From Pogona vitticeps (Eukaryota; Chordata; Lepidosauria; Squamata; Agamidae), in NCBI RefSeq assembly GCF_051106095.1, contig NC_135793.1, positions 1,407,501 through 1,471,500 of the forward strand: a stretch of DNA of 64,000 nt. Direction: 5' to 3'. This document shows positions 13,488 to 37,029 of the stretch, one piece after another; the stretch's first letter is position 1, and each line of letters begins with the position of its first letter. Below the pieces are notes generated by a model that worked only from the letters and a program-made list of their open reading frames with translations, did no database searches and had not been told where the DNA came from. The translations under genes and the position numbers were made by a program.

Positions 13488-13885
13488 TAAAATACCATAT
13501 TTTTCCATGTATAAAACAATACTTTTTCCTAAGATAATTGAAGGAAAAATTGAGAATTGTTTTATACTCAGACGTAAGGAGGGGGGAAGGATCAAAGTGC
13601 TTTGATCCCTGTTTTCCCCTCCACCTTTTGCAAAGAAAATGCAGGGGAAAATCAATTTCTGCTGTCCCCCTACATTTTTCTTGCAAAAAGCAGCTTTCTG
13701 CCTCCACGTTTTGCAAAGAAAATGCAGGGGGAAAGTGATTCCTACTTTCCCTCTACATTTTCATTGCAAAACGTTTGCAGCAAAAATGTAGGGGGAAAGC
13801 AGAAATCGCTTTCCCCCTGCATTTTCTTTGCAAAACGTGGAGGGAGGAAGCTATTTTTTGCAACAAAAATGTAGGGGCAAGCACT
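13488..13885. repeat. MITE-like element with nested palindromic array
   Basis: The left end, ATATTTTTCCATGTATAAAAC, resembles the end of a widespread vertebrate MITE family. The interior is made of alternately inverted units of about 40 bp built on TTTGCAAAGAAAATGCAGGGG and its complement. The plus-orientation unit recurs with a period of 82 bp (13,621 and 13,703). Positions 13,701-13,735 and 13,809-13,843 are perfect 35-bp inverted repeats, with a second inverted pair nested between them. A transposon class is not proven. Confidence 0.55.
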
Positions 13886-13999
13886 TTGATTTAGAAAAGT
13901 GTGTGTGGGGGGGTGTTAGTATATTTCTGACATTTCTAGATGTGGGTATTCCACGCTTCCTCGCTTCAGCTGCTTTTTAGATACCTTCCATTAAGCATT

Positions 14000-14338
14000 C
14001 TGATTGTCAGAACTTCCCTCAGACCCCGTTCCCGCCCTTTTTGAGGCCCGCCGTGCAGGACGTGACTGGGCCCACGGCCGCTCCTCCCTCCGCTCCCGCC
14101 CCCTCCGAGACGGACAGCCCGCCCGCCGCCAATCCCTCGGCGTCGGGAAGGCCGGCCGGCCAATCGGAAGCGCGCTCGGGGGGCGGGGGCGGGGCGTTCC
14201 TTCTTCCCCCTCCTCCTCCCCCCCCACACTCTCCTTGGCAGGTGCGCGCGCATCCGGGAGCGCGCTGGTTCCGTTGCGGCCGCGTCAGAGTGAGGAGCTT
14301 CCCCGGGTCGTGAGGAAAGGAAAGCGAAGGCCGCCGAC
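14000..14338 (+). promoter_or_regulatory. PGK1 CpG-island promoter and 5' UTR
   Basis: This GC-rich, CpG-dense stretch directly precedes the PGK1 start codon. It has no TATA box. Two CCAAT boxes lie at 14,129 and 14,160, and tandem GC boxes (GGGCGGGGGCGGGGCG) at 14,181-14,196. An ACGTG hypoxia-type core sits at 14,060. This composition is that of a TATA-less housekeeping promoter, as known for mammalian PGK1. The exact transcription start cannot be read from sequence; the 5' UTR is probably under 150 bases. Open frames on both strands here are composition artefacts. Confidence 0.85.
14052..14066 (+). promoter_or_regulatory. Hypoxia-response element (HIF site) of PGK1
   Basis: CGTGCAGGACGTGAC matches the core of the well-known mouse Pgk1 hypoxia-response element, recalled from the literature. 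It contains the HIF core ACGTG and the neighbouring CGTG half. It lies about 275 bases before the start codon. A second conserved-looking piece, GAGACGGACAGC at 14,107, follows at a spacing similar to that in mammals. The sequence match is observed; hypoxic control in this species is inferred. Confidence 0.7.
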
Positions 14339-26863
<12,525 letters not shown>

Positions 26864-27345
26864 TGCGTACGTGTCACGCAGGATGGATCAGAACATCCTC
26901 CCTCACATGTTCCTGTGCACCTTGTCCTGCGAGCAGCCACTGCAGTGCTTCTTTTTATCTGTACCATCAGCAGATCACAAGAATGTAAACTGGAAGCAAG
27001 TAAAGGGATTTGATGCGGTTAAGATGTCTGTTTAGCAGAGTTGCAGTTTACATGATGCTGATGGGTCCACAGTTACCCCATCTGAACTACTGTAGTGTTA
27101 AATGGTTTTTGTGGTTTTAGAGTGTATATATTTATATTTTTTGCCTTTTGTAAAAGGCCAAGTTTCCCCAGTAGTTGCCACCTTCTCAAAACCAGTTTCT
27201 CCGTTCTGCTTCAACAGTGTTTGCAACTGCTGCTATTTGTCACTTTTACACAAGCCAGGGGAAAAATACAAATTTCTGGACATTGAAGACAATGTTAGCT
27301 TCTAAATAAACGTTTAAGTTGCAAATAAAGCTAGACTGTGTTGTT
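26864..27345 (+). other. PGK1 3' UTR with polyadenylation signals
   Basis: Two AATAAA hexamers lie at 27,305-27,310 and 27,324-27,329, followed by a GT-rich stretch (TGTGTTGTTTTCTTT), the normal arrangement for cleavage near 27,345. The UTR is then about 480 bases. Its end is inferred from the signals. Confidence 0.85.
27305..27329 (+). terminator. Tandem AATAAA polyadenylation signals of PGK1
   Basis: Two canonical AATAAA hexamers 13 bases apart, with a T/GT-rich downstream element. Confidence 0.85.
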
Positions 27346-27412
27346 TTCTTTCATGTATTAATATTGTCTGTTGAATGCATATATAAATTACATTATATAT
27401 ACTGTATATATA

Positions 27413-27802
27413 CAGTGGTGCCCTGCATAGCGATTGCTTCGTTTTACAACGAAATTGCTTTGTGACAATTTTTTGTGATCGCAAAAGCGATCCTATGGGG
27501 GAATGTCACTTTGCGATGATCGGTGCCCGCGATGATTTAACAGCTGATAAGCGGTTTCAAAATGGCCGCCAGGTTAAAAAAATGGCCGCCGGCTGTTTTC
27601 TGGGAAGGATTTGTCGCTTAAGAGGCACCAGAAATGGTTGCGCTATGGAGGATCTTCGCTGAATGGTGAGTTTTAAGCCCATAGGAACGCATTAATCACG
27701 TGTTAATGCGTTTCTATGGGCTTTTTAATATTGCATAGCGACATTTTCGTTCTGCAGCGATTTCTGTGGAATGAACTAACGTCGCTATGCGAGGCACCAC
27801 TG
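27413..27802. mobile_element. Tc1/mariner-like MITE, copy 2 (between PGK1 and AMOT)
   Basis: It starts CAGTGGTGCCCTGCATAGCG and ends with the inverted match CGCTATGCGAGGCACCACTG, flanked on both sides by TA. It is 390 bases long with no coding capacity. This is the best-preserved of the three copies. Confidence 0.8.
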
Positions 27803-27804
27803 TA

Positions 27805-30800
27805 ATAAGTTATTCTTATCCATTAATTTAGTAATACATTTTTAATCCACCTGAAGACATGCATTGGATAACAAATGATGCATAGAACCAATAGGATTTT
27901 AAAAGGTAAAATATATACCAATTATAATATATCCCTGCAGTTGTTTTATATCTGCCCCTGTAAAAGCCAACCCAGATGAAGTGGTCTTAAGAGAATTTCT
28001 GGGAAATGCTCAACTCTGTTTGTACCTCAAAAGGAAGAGTAGTGCAGGTGTTCAAGAGAGCCTCTTGATTCTTCCCTGATGTTTGAATCTGAATTGCTTT
28101 ATGCAGGCATTTTCTGTAAGGTAGAATGGAGACTTTGGCATGTAAGGGACTATAAATTGTCCTATCCTTGGAAACCCCTTACAAATGAAAACGCACAGGC
28201 CAATTGCATCACCAAACTTGTCACAAAACCTGTTCCATTCTTCTACTGAACCCTGGTTAGGAAACACTGGTATACGCTAATCATCGTTAGTATCAAGAGT
28301 ATGATTGTGAGACTCATTTTAATAATATTGAATACAATGTGACCTTATTTATTTAGGGTAAGTAGATGTAAAAACACCTGAGGAGCAAGTGGCACCCATT
28401 ATGCCCTGCCACCACCGCCAGTCTCTTGCACACTTTAAAAAACAGTCCCAGAGGGCTCTGGGTTGGAGGCATCGTCGCTTTGTCTCAAGCTGCAGCATCT
28501 CAAATCTGAAGGATCCGGGTAGGAAGAGAAGGTCCAAGATGCAGCAGTAACCTGTGAGCCTACATGCCACCAGTGGGGGGGCCTACTTTTCTATTTTAAA
28601 TGACAGTTCAATGTAAGGAGTGCATTTAAAACACGGGCTTCAGTGGCCTTCATGGCTGTTTAAAACTAATTTGTGAGAGTTGCAGTTTTAACTGACCCCC
28701 CCAAGAAAGAAAAGTCTGGAAACCAAACAGCTATGAGTCTGATGTTCTCAGAGGCAGTGATTGTGGCCGTTGGAGAGCAGGATCTTGTTTGTGCAAAGCC
28801 AAGGAGATTGCCTGTACAATCCACTTGGATAAGAGTTTGTGAGTCCTCTGTGGATCCACACATCCCGCCCATCCTCCCCTCTGTCCGTCATTGTAGTCTC
28901 AATTTATATCTGACAGAGGCAGACTTATGGGAACTGAGGAGGCCTTTGGCAGGCGGGGCAGGCGCTCCATGAGGGAACGGCCCACTAATTACATATCTTT
29001 AAGCTCTAAAAGTTTCTGAGACGCCCTGTGCAGGCTGTGTGGATTCATAGAGGACCACTCGGAGAACCAGGGTTACAGGCAGGTAACCTCTCTCTCTGGG
29101 GGTTTTAGTCCAAGAGCCTCTGGGGACCCAAGGTGGGGAACCCCCAGGCCTTGGGATTCCATCCAGCTCTGCAATTCTATAAAATCGCTTCCCAGATAGG
29201 ACTTGTCAGTCTCCATTCTTTGCACGTTCCTGGAGTAACCTTCGGCTGGGTGACCTTGAGAAACTGGCTGGAAGATTATTGGAAGGATTATTTGGTGGTT
29301 CTTTGTTTGGAGAACTGGGAGGGGAAATCCTAACGGCTACCTGGGGTGGAGTTTGAAACCACTCTCTCCCAACAACTTTCTCTGACTGCATTTGAACTCT
29401 CCTTGCGGAGGAGATCTGGCACAATCATTAATGTCGAAAGTGAGCTGTTTGATTTTTTTAGCCGTCCGATATCGCCTGCTCTTGCATTTGTATTATGTAG
29501 GGACCATGCGACAGTCTTTTTTTAAAAACGCTTTGCTTCAGGAGCTCGTTTCCTGTGTTTGGACATGGCAGCATGATCTCTTCATGGAAAATCTCAGACT
29601 TCCTTTATCTGGGAGGCCCTCAGAGTGTGCCAGAGGGGTGGGGAGGGCGGGAGGGACACATTTTGGCAAACAGGACCTGAGAGATCCTGGTTTCTTCCCT
29701 CTTTCCTGTTCGGCTCAAGTTTTTGTGCCTGGCTTTGTTTAGCGAAACGCATAGTGCGCTGCTGAAATGAATGGAAGACAATGGCTTTGAGGTGATACAA
29801 GAGAGGAGGAACCCAGCTGGGCCTTCCAAGCCCACCTACTCCCAAAGGGAGAGGATGGTGTGCCTTAGCTCAGCCTGAGAGAAATCCTCTGGAATCTTTC
29901 CCAGTATTCATTGTGGATTTTATGGACTGAATCTATAACCTTTTTTGCACTGCATGCAAAGCATCTGCAACCGAGCAACCATCACCAGATGCCGTTCGGT
30001 GGGCTTGCTGGGAGCACAGCTGATCCTGCTTGAGTCCATAGGAGGGTGTTCGCTTTCAGGTTTTTTTTTGGGGGGGGGGGAGACTCTGAAGTCCTGGAAT
30101 TCACCAAAAATTCCCCAGGCAGAATTCTGGGAGTTTCAGTCCCCAAGCACCATACCGACATTTTCTTCACCAAGAGCAGGGCCTGCTTGCTACTTAGGCT
30201 GCATAGCCTTCACTTCCTGTTGGAAGTGGGGGTGGGGGTGGAGAAGGTCTCGGGACTTCTTGGGAGTCGCAGTTTTGCTTCTTTATTCATATCAGAGCAC
30301 TCCACTATGTAAAATCATGAACGTCTATGCAATATAGGAAAAAAATTAAAACAAATTAAAATGTCAAGATAATCAGACTATTTTTGACGTGAAGCGTGCT
30401 TTTTCAATAGCATCTCAACCATGTGCTAGATCCTTTTTTGTACCCATGGTGGGGCAGAAACTGTATGCACCTGAGTGCTGCGTGGATTGAATTTCCCCAC
30501 AGTCACAGAAAAATTGTCCTGTATCTAAATAGCCCCATTTTACTTGATTACTTTTTGATCTTCTTTGCTTTGAAATCTGCTAAGTGGTTTACAGAGTCTT
30601 TTCCCACTAGAGTCTTGTCCTGGTGAGAGACATTCTTCATTCTTCACTCGCTTGGCAATGTGTGTTATTTGTTGCTCACCGTAGATTTGGGCTAGCCTTT
30701 TCTGGTTTAACATTTGGAGCTTGAGAGGTGTGCAGAAAACTTTCCCTCACTTTTAGTCAACTTGATGTCCCTGAAGTGGATGGGTTTGGTGCTGTGCTAC

Positions 30801-31240
30801 CTTACTCTGTTCAGTATTGGCCTCAGCACCTTTGGACATACTTCTGGAGGGGCCGTGCTCATTCAGCCACTGTAGAGGAGGTGGGTGTCTCCTGAAACGC
30901 TGCAGCAGGTACTACCAACAAACTTAGAAGGATACATCAAAAATGGGTCAGGCTTTTAAAAAATAAACACCATCTCTTCAAAATGTTCAGAAAAATACCC
31001 ACCTGAGTCGGTGTGCAAGGACAGAGAAATAATGCCAGCCAAGGCGGTCAGTTACACCAGGCAGTTAGGGGGCAATGTCGACCCATCAAGACGTGTAATT
31101 GACCAGTGTAACCGACCTTACTTTTGCCATGACTCTTTGTGGTTATGAGTAAGGCCACTGTTATTTTCCCCCCACCCACCCACTCCCCAATCTCTCCTGT
31201 AGTTCTGTTCCAACCCCATCACCAGAAAGGAATAACAAAA
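27805..31240. other. Intergenic spacer between PGK1 and AMOT
   Basis: No exon-like frame with splice signals was found. Mammals carry TAF9B next to PGK1, and I see no TAF9B-like peptide here. The spacer contains one foldback repeat (28.84-29.09 kb), small pieces of the 'GGGAGTT' repeat near 30,125, and otherwise unremarkable sequence. Confidence 0.6.
28845..29088 (+). repeat. Foldback repeat, copy 1
   Basis: Inverted arms CCTCTGTGGATCCACA (28,845) and TGTGGATTCATAGAGG (29,038) bracket about 180 bases. The right side continues into GGTTAC-AGGCAG-GTAACC. It is the same element as the copy at 39.9-40.18 kb. The family is not identified. Confidence 0.55.
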
Positions 31241-31755
31241 CCGGCACCGGGGCGTTTCCACCTGGCCTGGTATTCAAGGTGCCTATCTATGAGCCCCGGG
31301 GGTGGGTGGGGGGTGGTGGCGACGTGAGACCCAACCTGGGGATCGAGGAAGGGCCACCGGGAGCCTCTTGGGACAGACGGGAAAAGGCCAGCGGGGAACA
31401 GAGGGAACCCCCGAAAGACGCTGCTCTCACACGGAACACACGTAGGACTGACTCCCTTTGTCCAGGGGGCCGACGCGCGGCTTTTGCCTCGATGCATGTG
31501 CACGTCCGAAGAAGCGGCTCTCCCCGGGGGGGAGGGGGGTCCCGGGGGGGGGGTCGGTGGGTTGCAAGGCGCGCTCCGGGGGGGGCCTCGCCTGTGCGCC
31601 TTCCTCCTCCTTCCACCGCCCCCGCCGGCGCTTCTGTCCCGAAGCAACGCCGCCCTCCGACCCCACCAGCGCGGACAATGAATGGGCCGCTTCCCTGGCT
31701 TGGGGGGGGGGAGCGGGGAGCGGGTAGAAACAAGGGGAGGGGGGGAGCCGGTGGT

Positions 31756-31776
31756 GGATTCTGGGCGATGTAGTCC
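31756..31776 (-). promoter_or_regulatory. ZNF143-like motif in AMOT CpG island
   Basis: On the minus strand this reads ACTACATCGCCCAGAATCC, close to the ZNF143/Staf consensus ACTACAATTCCCAGAATGC. Its position in a CpG island supports a real promoter motif, although a repeat family with the same core is also present in the window. Confidence 0.4.
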
Positions 31777-32159
31777 TCCTCCCCTCCCCGCCGCCCCCAC
31801 GAGACCGTCTGCAAGCCGAGAGCTTCCTCGTCGGTGCGTAAAAGGCGAGGGAGGCGTTCGGGGCCCCCAACTCGGACGGGGGGGGCGCTTCTGGGGCGGG
31901 CGGGGGAGGGGGGAGGCCTCCCTCCGGACAATGGCCCCTTGTCTCCGGCCTCCCGCTCGCTCTTTTTTGTCCCGTCCCCCCCCCCCCCGGCGGGTGACGG
32001 GCGGGCGGGCGAGCCAACGGAGCGCGCAGCCCGGCCGGCCGGGGCCAGTGAGCGGGCGGCGAGGGGCGTTGGGCAGGCCTTCCTGCCGCCCTTCCCTTCC
32101 CTTCCCTCGAGCCGGACCGAGCCGGGCCAGGAGGGGAGCGGAGCGCCGGGGGGGGGGGG

Positions 32160-32728
32160 AGAGAGAGGAGGGCCTTTCTGAGCGCCGAGCCAGCCGGGCG
32201 CGCCGAGGGAGGGCGAGCGGAGCGGAGAGCCGGGGCGGCCGGAGGGGGCTGAGCGGGCGGGCGGGCGAGGAGGGGCCGGGGCTGCTGCCGGGGACGCCGC
32301 CTCCTCCTCCGCCTCCTCCTCCTCCTTCCCTCCTCGGCCATCTTTCCGCGGGCAGGTCGCCGGAGCGCTCGGAGCGCCCGCAGGAAGGAAGGAAGGAAGG
32401 CAGCCCGCCCGCCCGCCGGCCGGGGAGGAGAGCCGGAGGGGTCAGCCGGGCTCCGGGCTGGGATCGCGCGAGCCATGGGCCGGTCGCGGCTGGAGGAGGC
32501 GGCGCCTTCTCCTCCTCCTTCTCCTTCTTCTCCTCCGCCTTCTTCTCCTTCGGCTTCCCGGCGAGGAAGCTCCGGCAAAGGTGGGGAATCGCCGGCGCTG
32601 GAGAGAGAGGGAGGGACGGAGGGGGGACCCGGCGGGATGCTGCGCGCTCGGCTGGCCTTGGGCGCGCCCTCGTGGCGCCCCCGGAGGGACCCGTCGCCCG
32701 AAGGGGCTCTTATGCTGGGATGGCGGGG
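32160..32728 (+). other. Candidate AMOT non-coding first exon
   Basis: The island contains a strong donor, GGGG|GTGAGT, at 32,728/32,729, followed by G-rich intron-like sequence. An exon ending there could splice to the acceptor at 42,709-42,710. The 5' limit is a guess from the densest CpG region. Another donor-like site (AAAG|GTGGGG) lies near 32,580. RNA data would be needed to choose between them. Confidence 0.3.
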
Positions 32729-35700
32729 GTGAGTGGGGGGGGGATTAAAGAACATAAAAGAGAGAGGGGGGGGCTCTCCTCTTTCTCTCCGTCTCTGTCC
32801 CGCTCCCAAGTTCCGGGAAGCGCCCCGCGGAGCCTCCAGGGTTCGGTCCCCGGGGCAGGATGGAGGCGGGCCCCGTCCCTCGTCGAAGACTCCCGGGTGG
32901 CTCCTGCCAGGCCGTCCCGGTGGCCCTGCCCCCCTCCTCGCCTTTCCCTCGGCGGCCGCAAAGGTAGCCGTTTCCGAGGAGCCACTAGCCCCTTGGAAAG
33001 CATCTGTGTGTCCGGAATGGAGGGGAGAAAGCGGGGAAAGGTGGTGGGGTTGTCGAGGCTCCCCCCCCCCGGTGCTCTTTTCCTCTTTCTGGTGCCACAG
33101 CCTCTGTTTCGAAACTTCTTTAAGCAACAACTGATTGTGTGTTTGTGTGTGTGCGTACGTGTGTGTGTGTACGCCAATCCCAGCCGTCTCTTCTTTTTTA
33201 CCATCTGCCCCCTTGAAGGGTTCTGCGTGGCTCTGAAGCTTGCTTCGTGTGTGAATTTGGCGTGCATCTCTGGCTTTTCCATTCTGAGAGCATTTCTTTT
33301 TCTTTCCCAATAAATAAACCTATGGGTTTCCTCGCTCCACCCGCTTCCCTCTATTTTTTTAAAAAAACTATTCAGCCTGATGAAGAGTCCTGTCAAACGC
33401 AAAAGCTTGCATGCTGTGTGCCTATCCAGTAATCCTAATACATACTGTACCTGGATATAAATGTAGGATCCAAATGGGATCCTCCCTTTAGTTTGCAATA
33501 AGGCTGGATGTGGCAGTAAGTAAGAACCTTTGTTTCTGAAGAAGTCCCTGTATGTTCAACGGGGGGCCTGACCTTGATTTTGAGCATCTTGAATTAGTTC
33601 TGCTTTCAATTTCTCTGTCATTGTTTCCTGAAAGCCAGACTGAAATCTGCCAGGCTTCCCCGGTGCCATATTTTGGGTCATAAACACTCAAGGGAAATAT
33701 CTCTCCGTGCCTCTTCAATTTCTATTGAAAGAACTTCTGGCTTGTCGCTGTAATAGCTTTTGGGCCGTTGTTGCTGGACAATATTATTATGGCAGGATCT
33801 CTGTGTTTAACATCTTGTTTAATGCTCTCGTTGTGCTCAGATTATATCCAACAGAGTCTGTATGTCGTCATCTTAACGTTTGCCAGGTCGTCTAAGGCTG
33901 TAGCAAACTGTATTGTATGCACTTCTCTTCCTTCCGGTTTTAAAATCTCTTATCAGTTCTAGTTCCTTTATCCTCTCCCGGGGAGGGGGTGGTATAAAGA
34001 AGGACGCTGATCCCCCACTCGTGTGTCCCGCCCCGACTGCTTCCTGCTCCTGTTGGCAGGACGGGACAAATAAAAAGGCTGTGGAGCAAGTCCCCCCCCC
34101 GCCACTTTTCCCGAGACTCCTGAGTTCCCACGGTGGGGCCCTGGCAGGCGTGACACCCCTTGGCTCCTTCCCCTTCTGTCGTGAGTTCTTGGACGAGGTG
34201 CCCTTAGAGAGGGAGTGCCAGTGGGCGAAGACCCGTTGCATCCTGTGGGTTCACGGCGTCCTGCATACAAAGTGGGTCCTCTTGAGGAGCCCAGCCCCCT
34301 TTTGTTTCCCCTGACCGGTCAACTCTCCCACTTCACATCTTCCCTTCTCCCCCTTGGCCCCCTTGAGCAGGGACGGGTACTGACCAGACACAAGGACACG
34401 GCCTTCCATTCACTCGGGAAAGCTTTAACCCGTCAGAAAATGATCCCCACCCCACCCCCACTCTGCTTCTTGTTGGCACCCAAGAGTGGGCCTTTTTGGG
34501 GTCTGGATGGGCGAAGGGTTGGAATCTGTATACTGTACAAGAAGTTCACCTCCCAGGCCCTGAGGGGTCGACCTGTTCTTCTCGACCCCTTTGCCCATCA
34601 AAACATGGAAGGCAAATCCTCTTTCTTTGCCCACCCTACCTTCCATAGACAGTGCCCAGTTTGTGACGGGTGCCTGATTCAACGAGGCAGAATAGTCTGC
34701 TTTCTGCCCATAGAGAAGGGCAAAACGTTCGAGGGGCACAAGCGCAGCACGATGGTTTGGGGTGGTTTCTTAGTTGTTTCTTCCGATTTTGGCTGCAAAC
34801 TTCCTTCCTGTTTGTGACACTCTCTTTTTTGTTCCTCATCCAGAGGAACTGGCCGGTTTGGTCACAGGCAAGATATGACGGTGGCTGCCTTGCGGGGGGG
34901 GGGGGGGGCGTTGGAGAACAGAAGGGAGTTGGTGCCTTCGTTAGTGAGGAGTCCGAGAAACACAGATTGATTAGAGCCTCGTAGCAAAATAAGGCTCTTT
35001 TAAAAAAAAAATCTGAGCTGTACTTACCAGTGAGTTGAAGAGCGGGTTTACTGGTGGGTCTTATTAGCTTACCCAACGATGGCTCCCCGGGCATTGTTGA
35101 CTGCCTGTCCTCACCGTCCCTAACCATGGATAGTGCTGACCACGGTCAGAGTAGAGAGAGTCCCACCCCCTCTGAACTGGCAGCCCCCTTGGAATTTCTT
35201 CCAACTCCTGTTGCTCCTTGGTTATTTGGCTGACCCCAGCCTTAGGAACCAAAGTTATTGACTGGATCCAGCCTTTCTTAACCTGGTGTCCTTCAGAGAC
35301 ACGTCAGACTACAACTCTCATCGTCCCCAGCCAGTGTGCCATCCTGTCGGAGTCTAGCCTAGAAGGGTCAACAGCCTGAAAGAGGTTGCGAAAATCTCAT
35401 GAGATTGAAGTGGCAAGTCGTGGAGAAGGGAGCTTGCATCCCAAGCAGAGAAAGGGGCACTTGAGGTCATCCAGGACACCCAAGGGGGCCCATGATGGCT
35501 TCCAGAGGGGGCTGGAGCAAGGGGAGCCCTCCTCCCTGGCTGGCACACCCTCCAGTGAGGGATGATGGCCATTGCAGTCCGAAAGCGCTTGGAGTGAGGG
35601 AGGCTTACGGGTCTTTTTCTGGGACGTCTGCCAGGCAGAACCAGATGTAAAAATGGTGACTCAGTGGGTAGGCGCATAAACTGCGCACTCGTATCTGACC

Positions 35701-37029
35701 CACATGGACAAGTAGAAACTTGCCCTTGACTTAATAATCCCACAACCTTTTTGCCACGATTCTTGGTAAAACAGTTGGAAGCAGTAAAACTCTGTGCAGC
35801 TTTGAGACGCCTTCCTTGATCTCCGTGTGGGCCAGGATCCTGCAGGAAGCGTTCCCTCCTCCTCGCCTGGGGTCTGTTGGGTGCCTTGACTTGCCCTGGA
35901 AAATGCCCAGAACCACGCGTGCAAGATCACCTTCCCGTAATCCGTTTTTCCCCAATGAATTCGAGCCACGGGTGCTAATCAGGAGTAGCCACGTATCGAC
36001 CATCAGGTGTGAAAGGACTCCAGATCGTATTCCTGGACATCCAGGAGTGGAGGTCAAGGTTGTGTCCCTCCTCCCCGGGATCAACATGAGACAAGCTCGG
36101 GTGAATTCACAGGGAAGGGTCATTTGGCTGACAACCGAAAGATAAACTTGAGAGTCTAGGTGTTTTTTTGGGGGGTGGTGGGGGTGGGGGTGTTAAGAGA
36201 CAGATTACGCAGGTGAGACAACCGGGAGAGCTTCCTTTGATGTAGTGATAACATGTGGTCTTTGCATCAGATAACGGAGGACTCTCTCCAGGTCTTCTCA
36301 GCCCGAAGCAGTTTAGTGAATATTTGCTGATCCGGGGAGGAAGAGGCAGGTGAGCGGTGGAGGGACTGGACAGGAGGGGCCTCTAAGGAGTGCCTGCCTC
36401 TTACTTACAAGGTTTTCCATCAGACGCCTTTCCTCCAGGGGAGGAGATGATGATGATGATGAGCCGGCCTCTTCACTCAGGATTCTGAAATGTCTGGAAC
36501 CATCAGCATATGAAAACAGCAGCACAGCGATTAGGTCTCTGGTATTCCTGAGGATGAATGTCGTGTCCGGTGACCTTCATGACCTCAAGCCCGCCTCCTT
36601 TCTCCCCTTCGGCAGCCACCTGGACCAACAATCATCTCGGCCTATCTTGCAGACGGGACGGCTGGAACCAACTTCTTTTAATTCTGGGAAAGAGCAGCCC
36701 TGGAACTGGGGGGGGGGGCAGAGGTTGATTGGAATCTGCACCCCCCTCTAAAAATGTTTCTGCACCATGCAAACTTGTTAAAAAATAATTCGGGACACGC
36801 TTTAACTAAAGCAAGGCTTGCTTTAAAGGAGGCCTCAAGGAGGGCAAATGCTCCTGATTTTGGACCCTCAAAATATCCTCTTTTGGCCGAGCGGTTGACG
36901 GAGGAGCTCCAGAAAGGAACATGGATGCATGCTCGCTTCCCCAGTTAAAATATGAAATCTTACTGTCATCTCAGCAAACATACATTCCTGTAACAGTGTA
37001 AATAAACAACTGGATAAAGATATGTTTAT

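Larger units (their letters stand above)
1..13990. other. Intergenic region upstream of PGK1
   Basis: I see no convincing coding exon here. Open frames are short, lack plausible splice flanks and do not resemble proteins I know. The region is moderately AT-rich and holds the repeats listed separately: a SINE, a BovB fragment, microsatellites, LINE tails, a SINE-like repeat and a palindromic array. In mammals ATP7A lies directly upstream of PGK1, but I do not recognise any ATP7A coding sequence, so either that gene ends outside the window or its 3' UTR alone reaches in. A stretch around 6.28-6.56 kb reads like an old interspersed repeat that I could not classify. Confidence 0.6.
31250..33010 (+). 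promoter_or_regulatory. CpG island, probable AMOT promoter
   Basis: A very GC-rich, CpG-dense stretch of about 1.7 kb with GC boxes, G-runs and a GGAGGAGG-type 5' leader. No TATA box is obvious. It lies about 10 kb before the AMOT start-codon exon, which itself begins at a splice acceptor, so an upstream non-coding exon is required; this island is the natural place for it. The long open frames on both strands (up to about 600 codons) reflect the absence of A/T-rich stops and are not genes. Confidence 0.65.

Noticed and set aside
27805-31240. TAF9B (mammalian neighbour of PGK1)
   Set aside because: No peptide resembling the TAF9 histone-fold was found in any frame of the spacer.
31427-33313. 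Very long open frames on both strands (about 540 and 630 codons)
   Set aside because: They lie in a CpG island where stop codons are scarce. The peptides are low-complexity Pro/Arg/Gly/Ser, overlap each other on opposite strands and resemble no protein.
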